A stretch of 11,089 bases of DNA from JAJKIP01 sp040509055 (GTDB taxonomy: Bacteria; Bacteroidota; Bacteroidia; Chitinophagales; Chitinophagaceae): NCBI GenBank assembly GCA_040509055.1, contig JBEVLT010000066.1, positions 1 through 11,089 on the forward strand, given 5' to 3'. The position numbers and the translations under genes are program-made. The notes beneath the pieces were generated by a model. It was given only the letters and a program-made list of their open reading frames with translations. It searched no databases and was not told where the DNA came from. Shown piece by piece: positions 5,542-11,089 of the stretch (position 1 is the first letter of the stretch; the number at the start of each line of letters is the position of its first letter).

Positions 5542-8385
5542 ATGGAGCAGACAAAAGAAGGAGCTATCGACGTATTCGGAGCAAGGGTTCACAACCTGAA
5601 AAATTTAGACATTTCCATTCCCAAAAACAAGCTGGTGGTGATCACAGGCATCAGCGGCAGCGGCAAGTCGTCGCTGGCGTTTGACACCATCTATTCGGAA
5701 GGTCAGCGCCGTTATATGGAAACCTTCGGCGCCTATGCCCGGCAGTTTATCGGGGATATGGAACGGCCCGATGTGGACAAGATCACAGGGTTATCGCCGG
5801 TTATTTCCATCGAGCAAAAGACAACGAACAAGAACCCGCGCTCTACGGTAGGTACCGTCACGGAGGTATACGATTTCTTCCGCCTGCTGTTTGCCCGCGT
5901 CGGACAGGCCTATTCCTACAACACAGGCAAGAGGATGGTAAAATGGAGCGAGGAGGAGATCGTGGAAAACATCTTCACCCGTTTTTACAATAAAAAGATC
6001 ACGCTGCTGGCGCCGCTGGTGCGCGGACGCAAAGGGCACTACCGCGAACTGTTCGAAGACATGCGCAAAAAAGGATTTTTGAAAGTGCGGGTAGATGGCG
6101 AGATCACCGATATCGTTCCCAAAATGCAGGTAGACCGCTACAAGATCCATGACATCGAACTGGTGGTGGACCGCATGCTGGTAAGCGATGATCTCAAAGC
6201 AAGACTGAGCCAGAGCGTGCAGCATACATTGCGGCTGGGCAAAGACCTGATGTTCCTGGTAGTGAACGAGGCGAAGAGCGTGGTGCAATACTCCAAGCTG
6301 CTGATGTGCGAGGATAGCGGCATCAGCTACGAAGAGCCTTCGCCCAATTCATTTTCCTTCAACTCGCCGTACGGGGCCTGCCCGGTATGCCGGGGATTGG
6401 GCACCACCTTTCATGTAAACATGGAAGCAGTGATCCCGGACGCCACCCTGAGCATCAGCGAAGGCGGCATAGACCCGCTGGGAGGGGAGCGGGAGGCGCA
6501 TGTGTTCCGCCAGGCGCAGGACATTGCAAAGAAAAACAAGATATCGCTGACAAAGCCGATCAGCGATATTCCGCAGAAGAGCCTCAATATTCTGCTGTAT
6601 GGCAACGAAGAAGGGATTGAAACCGAGATAGCGCCGATCGGCAGCGGGGCTGAGAACGTGCAATACGACCCCCAGGCGCCCTACGAAGGCATCGTCAACA
6701 TGCTGCGCCGCTGGTTCAACAACGGTTATAGCGAAGGGCTGCGTGAGTGGGCGGAAGGTTATATGCAACTAAGACCCTGCGACAGCTGCGGCGGCGCCCG
6801 GTTGAAAAAGGAAAGCCTCTGGTTTAAAATAGATGAACGGAATATTTCCGAGCTGGGCAACATGAACCTGGACAACCTGGCTGCCTGGCTGGACGGTATC
6901 GAACTGCGGATCGATAATAAGCAACGTACCATTGCCAAAGACGTATTGAAAGAGATACGGGAGCGGTTGAGATTCCTGCTGGATGTAGGACTGACCTATC
7001 TTTCACTGAACCGGCCTTCGAAAACGTTGAGCGGCGGCGAATCGCAGCGCATCCGGCTGGCCACGCAGATCGGTTCACAGCTGCAGGGCATTACCTACAT
7101 TCTCGACGAACCCTCCATCGGGCTGCACCAGCGCGACAATCACCGCTTGATCGAAGCGCTGAAAAACCTGCGCGATATCGGCAACAGCGTACTGGTGGTG
7201 GAGCACGACAAAGACATCATGCTGGCTGCCGACTACCTGATCGACATCGGCCCTCGGGCCGGTTACCATGGCGGCCGCATCGTAGCGCAGGGTATTCCCA
7301 AAGACCTGCTGAAACTGGATACCCTGACCTCGGCCTACCTGAACGGCAAACGCAGCATCGAAGTGCCGGCGGAGAGAAGAAAAGGCAATGGCAAGGTGCT
7401 GGAGCTGAAAGGCGCCAGGGGCAATAACCTGCAGGGTGTGGACGCAAAATTCCCGCTCGGCAAGCTCATCGTGGTAACGGGTGTAAGTGGCAGCGGCAAG
7501 TCCACGCTGATCAACGAGACGCTGTATCCCATTCTCGCTACCCATGCTTATGGCTCCCGGGTGAGCCCAATGGAATACAAGAATATCAAAGGGTTGGACC
7601 AGATCGATAAAGTGATCGAGATCGACCAGTCGCCTATCGGGCGTACCCCGCGCAGCAACCCGGCTACCTATTGCGGGTTCTTTACCGAGATCAGGACCCT
7701 GTTTGCCTCGGTGCCCGAAGCCAAGATACGCGGGTACAATGCCGGACGTTTTTCCTTCAACGTGAAGAACGGCCGCTGCGATGTGTGTGAAGGCGGGGGC
7801 ATGCGCGTGATCGAAATGAACTTCCTGCCCGATGTGTACGTGCACTGTGAAAAATGCAACGGCAAACGCTATAATCGCGAAACGCTGGAAATACGCTACA
7901 AGGGCAAGTCGATTGCCGATGTACTGGCCATGACCGTGGAAGAAGCCGTCGAATTTTTCCAGCCGGTGCCTTACCTGTACCGGAAAATAAAAGTGCTGGA
8001 AGAAGTGGGATTAGGCTACATCACGTTGGGCCAATCCGCTGTCACCCTCAGCGGGGGCGAAGCGCAGCGTGTAAAGCTGTCGACCGAACTGGCCAAGCGC
8101 GACACGGGCAAAACATTTTATATACTGGACGAGCCAACTACCGGGCTGCACTTCGAAGACATCCGGCACCTGCTGGATGTGCTGAACAAGCTGGTGGACC
8201 GCGGCAATACCGTGCTGGTGATCGAGCACAATATGGACGTGATCAAGGTAGCCGATCATATCATCGATCTGGGACCTGAAGGCGGGGACGGCGGCGGCAG
8301 GATATTGTTTGAAGGAACGCCCGAAGACCTGGCGAAGAACAAAGAAAGCCATACCGGCCGGTTCCTGAAAGAAGAGCTGAAATAA
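5542..8385 (+). CDS. uvrA: UvrABC excision nuclease subunit A (DNA damage recognition ATPase)
   Basis: UvrA dimers scan DNA for bulky lesions and load UvrB in nucleotide excision repair; cytoplasmic. The 947-residue length is normal. The first ABC half has Walker A GISGSGKSS (36-44), signature LSGGE (496-500) and Walker B ILDEPS (520-525). The second has Walker A GVSGSGKST (647-655), signature LSGGE (836-840) and Walker B ILDEPT (861-866). The C-terminal zinc module is intact: Cys746, Cys749, Cys769 and Cys772. The first zinc module keeps Cys256, Cys280 and Cys283 but has Ser259 where the second Cys is expected. The ID(Q)SPIGRTPRSNPATY stretch is diagnostic for UvrA. The start is set by GGAGG 7 bases upstream. 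It ends one base before the stop of the convergent acetyltransferase gene. It appears monocistronic within this window. Confidence 0.98.
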   Translation: MEQTKEGAIDVFGARVHNLKNLDISIPKNKLVVITGISGSGKSSLAFDTIYSEGQRRYMETFGAYARQFIGDMERPDVDKITGLSPVISIEQKTTNKNPRSTVGTVTEVYDFFRLLFARVGQAYSYNTGKRMVKWSEEEIVENIFTRFYNKKITLLAPLVRGRKGHYRELFEDMRKKGFLKVRVDGEITDIVPKMQVDRYKIHDIELVVDRMLVSDDLKARLSQSVQHTLRLGKDLMFLVVNEAKSVVQYSKLLMCEDSGISYEEPSPNSFSFNSPYGACPVCRGLGTTFHVNMEAVIPDATLSISEGGIDPLGGEREAHVFRQAQDIAKKNKISLTKPISDIPQKSLNILLYGNEEGIETEIAPIGSGAENVQYDPQAPYEGIVNMLRRWFNNGYSEGLREWAEGYMQLRPCDSCGGARLKKESLWFKIDERNISELGNMNLDNLAAWLDGIELRIDNKQRTIAKDVLKEIRERLRFLLDVGLTYLSLNRPSKTLSGGESQRIRLATQIGSQLQGITYILDEPSIGLHQRDNHRLIEALKNLRDIGNSVLVVEHDKDIMLAADYLIDIGPRAGYHGGRIVAQGIPKDLLKLDTLTSAYLNGKRSIEVPAERRKGNGKVLELKGARGNNLQGVDAKFPLGKLIVVTGVSGSGKSTLINETLYPILATHAYGSRVSPMEYKNIKGLDQIDKVIEIDQSPIGRTPRSNPATYCGFFTEIRTLFASVPEAKIRGYNAGRFSFNVKNGRCDVCEGGGMRVIEMNFLPDVYVHCEKCNGKRYNRETLEIRYKGKSIADVLAMTVEEAVEFFQPVPYLYRKIKVLEEVGLGYITLGQSAVTLSGGEAQRVKLSTELAKRDTGKTFYILDEPTTGLHFEDIRHLLDVLNKLVDRGNTVLVIEHNMDVIKVADHIIDLGPEGGDGGGRILFEGTPEDLAKNKESHTGRFLKEELK

Positions 8386-8386
8386 C

Positions 8387-8833
8387 TCAGGGGCGCGTCA
8401 TCTCAATATGATCGATGCCATCTTCGTCGTAGACATCGCTGGTCCGCACAAAGCCAAAGTAAGTATAGAACCGCTCCAGGTATAGCTGTGCGCCGATACG
8501 GATAGGGTTCTGGTTGTATGATTTTTCCAGCTCCTGTATACTTTTTTCCATCAGTAATTTGCCGGCGCCGCTGCTGCGCACGCTTGCGGCGGTAACCACG
8601 CGGCCGATGGAAGAAAACCCGTCGTACGATACGCCCGGCGGCACCAGCCTGGTATAAGCCACCAGTTCTTCCTGCTGCCAGCCCATCAGGTGATGACAGG
8701 GCTGGTCTTTATTGTCCATTTCCAGGAACACACAATTTTGCTCCACCACGAATACCTCGCTCCGCAGGCGCAGGATGGCATAGAGTTCATGCGGGGTGAG
8801 CTCGTCAAAATGTTTAAGAGACCAATGCAGCAT
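8387..8833 (-). CDS. elaA: ElaA-family GNAT acetyltransferase
   Basis: A 148-residue single-domain N-acetyltransferase of the ElaA type, predicted to use acetyl-CoA; its physiological acceptor is not established. Family marks are the N-terminal ELYAILRLRSEVFVVEQNC segment (16-34), Asp40 and Asp43 followed by His47-His48, the IGRVV strand (76-80), the acetyl-CoA pyrophosphate loop RSSGAG (86-91), AQLYLERFY (115-123) and the closing FGF...YDEDGIDHIEM pattern. ATG at 8833 gives the usual ElaA N-terminus and no earlier in-frame start is needed. It lies 57 bases downstream of the M28 peptidase gene on the same strand, so the two may share a transcript, but nothing links their functions. Its stop codon is one base from the end of uvrA. 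Confidence 0.9.
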   Translation of the reverse strand: MLHWSLKHFDELTPHELYAILRLRSEVFVVEQNCVFLEMDNKDQPCHHLMGWQQEELVAYTRLVPPGVSYDGFSSIGRVVTAASVRSSGAGKLLMEKSIQELEKSYNQNPIRIGAQLYLERFYTYFGFVRTSDVYDEDGIDHIEMTRP

Positions 8834-8890
8834 ACAGTTTAAACCCGGGAATTGAAGTTGATTATTGAATATCGCGTGTTGATCCGGAAT

Positions 8891-10243
8891 TTATTTCGAC
8901 ACCGGCTCCGGCACCACCGCCAATCCTTCATTACCGTCTTCGCTGACGGATTGCACGCCAAAGAAATAATTGTCTTTGGAATAGGGTAGTTCGATCCTGG
9001 TGTCAGTGGTAAAAAACTTCTTCTGCCATACAGGGCTGGTGGTTTCGCGCAGCATAACATAATAACCTTTTACCCGGCCGGTCTTTGGCGCCTTCCAGTT
9101 CAGGATGGTATAGTTCGTCAGCTTTCTTGTTTCTATCCGTACTTCCTGCGGCAGGGAGGGCGATTTGGCCAGGTTGGCAAGATTAGCCAGGTTCAGGGCT
9201 GTATTTTTTCGCAGGTACTCAAAATCCATAAATTCCGGCAGATCGCCGTAGCGGATACCGTTTTCCGTACGTACATCCTGGTGCTGGTGGTAAAAGTTTT
9301 CGTTCATTTCCGTGATGCGCACAGCCGCATATCCGCGGTTCACGTATGGCGTATGATCGCCGCCGCGCAGGAAGCGGTCGTTGCGGTAGATCATCATCAC
9401 TTCCAGCTGGTCCACGTACCGTTCGCCGACCTCTTTGACATACCGGGCCAGCTGCCTTGCTTTGCCATCGTTTTCGAGCCCCAGGTTACGGATCGTCAGT
9501 GCCGCCCGGCCGGTATCCTGTATGGAAAACGCCTCGCTGAATACCCTGATCTGCGTATTGTTGATGATATTGGTCTCGCTGCTGTTATTGCTGCCCATGA
9601 TGTCGTTGTTCAACACAGCTTCTATGTTCCAGCCCTGTTGTTTGGCTTTGCCGGCCATGTAATTGGCGCCCAGCAGTCCCTGCTCCTCGCCGCTGACAGC
9701 TACGAAGATCACGGTGGCGGGAAATGAATGACGGCTCATGATGCGGGCGCATTCCAGCACGGAGGCTACACCGCTGCCATCGTCGTTGGCGCCGGGTGCA
9801 TCGCCGGTGCGGTCCATCACGCTGCTGCGCATATTATCCAGGTGGCCGCTGATGATGAAAATGCGGTCGTCGGCCGGATCGGTTCCTTTCAGCGTGGCTA
9901 CCACGTTGCCCAGCAGGAGGGCGGTATCCACCCTGCGCCCGTCCTTTTGCAGGGTGACGGTATCGATAAAGGCCGTGAGCCGGCCGTTGGATGCTGTTGA
10001 AAATTCACGGAAGCGGCTCAATACCCAATTGCGGGCCGCACCGATGCCCCGCTGCGGATCGGTTTGCGTGCTCAGCGTGTTGCGGGTGCCAAAGCTCACC
10101 AGCCTGCGTACATACGATTCCAGTGAATCTTTGGACACTTCCCGTACCATCTTTTCGATAGGCGGATCCCGGTGAATGATAGCCTGGGAAAAAGCAGCAG
10201 ACAGGGTACATACAGCGGCTAAAAGCAGCCCGGTTTTTTTCAT
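8891..10243 (-). CDS. Exported M28-family zinc peptidase with C-terminal FN3-like domain
   Basis: A secreted aminopeptidase-like hydrolase of 450 residues. The signal peptide MKKTGLLLAAVCTLSAAFSQ (1-20) marks export to the periplasm or outside. The M28 catalytic domain carries all expected co-catalytic zinc ligands: His134 (SGHLDN), bridging Asp154 (ANDDGSG), catalytic Glu186 with ligand Glu187 (SGEEQGLLG), Asp214 (NNDIMG) and His297 (GGDHTPY). A short NLA triplet repeat (351-359) leads to an FN3-like module (about 363-450; NWKAP, GYYVMLRET, FFGVQSVSEDGNEG). The substrate may be dipeptides or other peptides; M28 also includes glutaminyl cyclases, but the intact zinc set favours peptidase. The open frame runs 104 codons further upstream; I chose 10243 because the signal peptide starts there and the extension overlaps the divergent ABC gene. 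A downstream elaA may be cotranscribed. Confidence 0.91.
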   Translation of the reverse strand: MKKTGLLLAAVCTLSAAFSQAIIHRDPPIEKMVREVSKDSLESYVRRLVSFGTRNTLSTQTDPQRGIGAARNWVLSRFREFSTASNGRLTAFIDTVTLQKDGRRVDTALLLGNVVATLKGTDPADDRIFIISGHLDNMRSSVMDRTGDAPGANDDGSGVASVLECARIMSRHSFPATVIFVAVSGEEQGLLGANYMAGKAKQQGWNIEAVLNNDIMGSNNSSETNIINNTQIRVFSEAFSIQDTGRAALTIRNLGLENDGKARQLARYVKEVGERYVDQLEVMMIYRNDRFLRGGDHTPYVNRGYAAVRITEMNENFYHQHQDVRTENGIRYGDLPEFMDFEYLRKNTALNLANLANLAKSPSLPQEVRIETRKLTNYTILNWKAPKTGRVKGYYVMLRETTSPVWQKKFFTTDTRIELPYSKDNYFFGVQSVSEDGNEGLAVVPEPVSK

Positions 10244-10318
10244 ATCATCTGGTTGAGCACTAAAATTAAGATATTCGCGATAGCCATTACCGTCCGGGAA
10301 GTGTAAATTATTCGTATC
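10244..10318. other. Divergent intergenic region between the M28 peptidase and the ABC ATPase genes
   Basis: These 75 bases must hold the promoters of both outward-facing genes. It is locally AT-rich (for example around 10260-10275 and 10300-10312). I see no clean TAnnTTTG with a spaced -33 box on either strand; TATCTTAA on the minus strand is two bases off. No strong inverted repeat is present. Confidence 0.5.
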
Positions 10319-11089
10319 ATGGATCGTGATCATGTTATATCGGTAAAGAACCTGTCTGCCGGCAGGATGGATGCTCCTGTATTGAAGGCTATTTCTTTTG
10401 TGCTTCCTGCCGGCTCTCAACTGGCGATTACTGGTGCTTCCGGCAGCGGCAAAACAACGCTGGGGCTGGCACTGGCAGGAAGGTTGTTTTACAGGGGAAC
10501 TATCGAAATAACCCCGCCGGCGCCAACCATTGCCTGGGTGGACCAGCAGCATCATTTTAAAAACCGTTCCAATACCAGCGACCTCTATTACCAGCAGCGG
10601 TATAATTCATATGACGCGGAGGAGGCGCAGACGGCAGGGGAATCACTGGGCGCAGGCAGCAGGCGGGTGCTGGAGATCATGCAGATCGGTTACCTGCATG
10701 ACAGGCCGCTTGTACAGTTATCAAGCGGGGAAAACAAGAAGCTGCAGTTGGCGCAGGCCTTGCTGCTGCAGCCTTCCATACTGATCATGGATCAGCCGTT
10801 TACCGGGCTGGATGCCGCTACGCGCACTTATCTGGATGAGCTGCTGGGCCGGCTGGCCGGCGGGGGCATGACGATCATTGTCATTTGCGGTGAAACAGAG
10901 GTGCCATCCTGTATTACCCATGTGGCGGTGCTGGAAAACGGCAGTCTTGCATCCATGCAGGATCGTGACCAGTTTATGCAGCGAGCGGTGCGGCCGGTTG
11001 CAAACCACGGGGAAGATCACAGTTCGCTGAAAACGCTCATGACCGCTGCTGCCACGCAAGCGACGGGCTCCGTTATCCGGATGAACGGC
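10319..11089 (+). CDS. N-terminal part of a ModF/PhrA-like ABC ATPase, cut by the window end
   Basis: The frame opens at ATG 10319 and is still open at the last base, giving 257 residues of a longer protein. They form one full ABC cassette: Walker A GASGSGKTT (39-47), Q-loop region WVDQQHH, signature SSGE (135-138) in place of LSGGE, and Walker B LIMDQPFTGLD with Gln159 where the catalytic Glu normally sits. The last residues (SVIRMNG) resemble the opening of a second cassette, so the whole protein is likely a tandem double-ABC ATPase of the ModF/PhrA type. No membrane segment is visible. The ModF name comes from its molybdate-transport neighbours in other bacteria; the real role is unknown and no mod gene is in the window. 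It is transcribed away from the M28 peptidase. No Shine-Dalgarno site is seen, and a later start (Met17) would cut into the first strand of the fold. Confidence 0.88.
   Translation, partial: MDRDHVISVKNLSAGRMDAPVLKAISFVLPAGSQLAITGASGSGKTTLGLALAGRLFYRGTIEITPPAPTIAWVDQQHHFKNRSNTSDLYYQQRYNSYDAEEAQTAGESLGAGSRRVLEIMQIGYLHDRPLVQLSSGENKKLQLAQALLLQPSILIMDQPFTGLDAATRTYLDELLGRLAGGGMTIIVICGETEVPSCITHVAVLENGSLASMQDRDQFMQRAVRPVANHGEDHSSLKTLMTAAATQATGSVIRMNG

Noticed and set aside
7075..7845. Minus-strand open frame (256 codons) inside uvrA
   Set aside because: Antisense shadow of uvrA, whose motifs across this stretch are unbroken.
9162..9193. Tandem NLA triplet in the M28 peptidase as a DNA repeat
   Set aside because: Only three imperfect copies at the DNA level; it reads as a normal Leu/Ala-rich helix or linker before the FN3-like domain.
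10244..10555. 104-codon upstream extension of the M28 peptidase frame
   Set aside because: It overlaps the divergent ABC ATPase gene and would bury the clear signal peptide beginning at 10243.

Overview
The window looks like an ordinary chromosomal stretch from a Bacteroidota bacterium, most likely the Chitinophagaceae (Chitinophaga-like). Two putative promoters fit the Bacteroidota pattern (a TTG/TTTG box, then TAnnTTTG). Most genes lack a Shine-Dalgarno site, base composition is about half GC by eye, and the proteins resemble family members from this phylum. The genus is an inference; no rRNA or other marker gene is present.

Layout. (1) 1-231, plus strand: tail of a UDP-sugar epimerase, meeting end to end with a minus-strand membrane-anchored family 2 glycosyltransferase (232-1200). 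(2) 1304-3975, minus strand: a methionine-pathway unit, read right to left as a Bacteroidota promoter, a complete SAM-I riboswitch, an intrinsic terminator, metX (homoserine O-acetyltransferase) and hom (homoserine dehydrogenase), closed by a hairpin. The switch should stop transcription of both genes when S-adenosylmethionine is plentiful. (3) 4033-5325, minus strand: a 177-residue protein whose C-terminal part resembles the SecA segment leading into the helical scaffold domain but which has no ATPase motor, and upstream of it a secreted Lys/Thr-rich protein of unknown function; a strong terminator lies between them. (4) 5542-8385, plus strand: uvrA, the nucleotide excision repair damage sensor, with one zinc module lacking a cysteine. 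(5) 8387-10243, minus strand: an ElaA-type acetyltransferase and an exported M28 metallopeptidase with a C-terminal FN3-like domain. (6) 10319-11089, plus strand: the start of a ModF/PhrA-like ABC ATPase, cut by the window end, with Gln in place of the Walker B catalytic Glu.

MetX and Hom work in one pathway (aspartate semialdehyde to homoserine to O-acetylhomoserine); the other genes look like unrelated housekeeping neighbours. I found no CRISPR array, insertion sequence, phage gene, tRNA or rRNA. No clearly new multi-gene system is visible. The best leads are the motor-less SecA-like protein, the riboswitch-controlled Hom without a clear ACT domain, and the ABC protein with the Walker B change.
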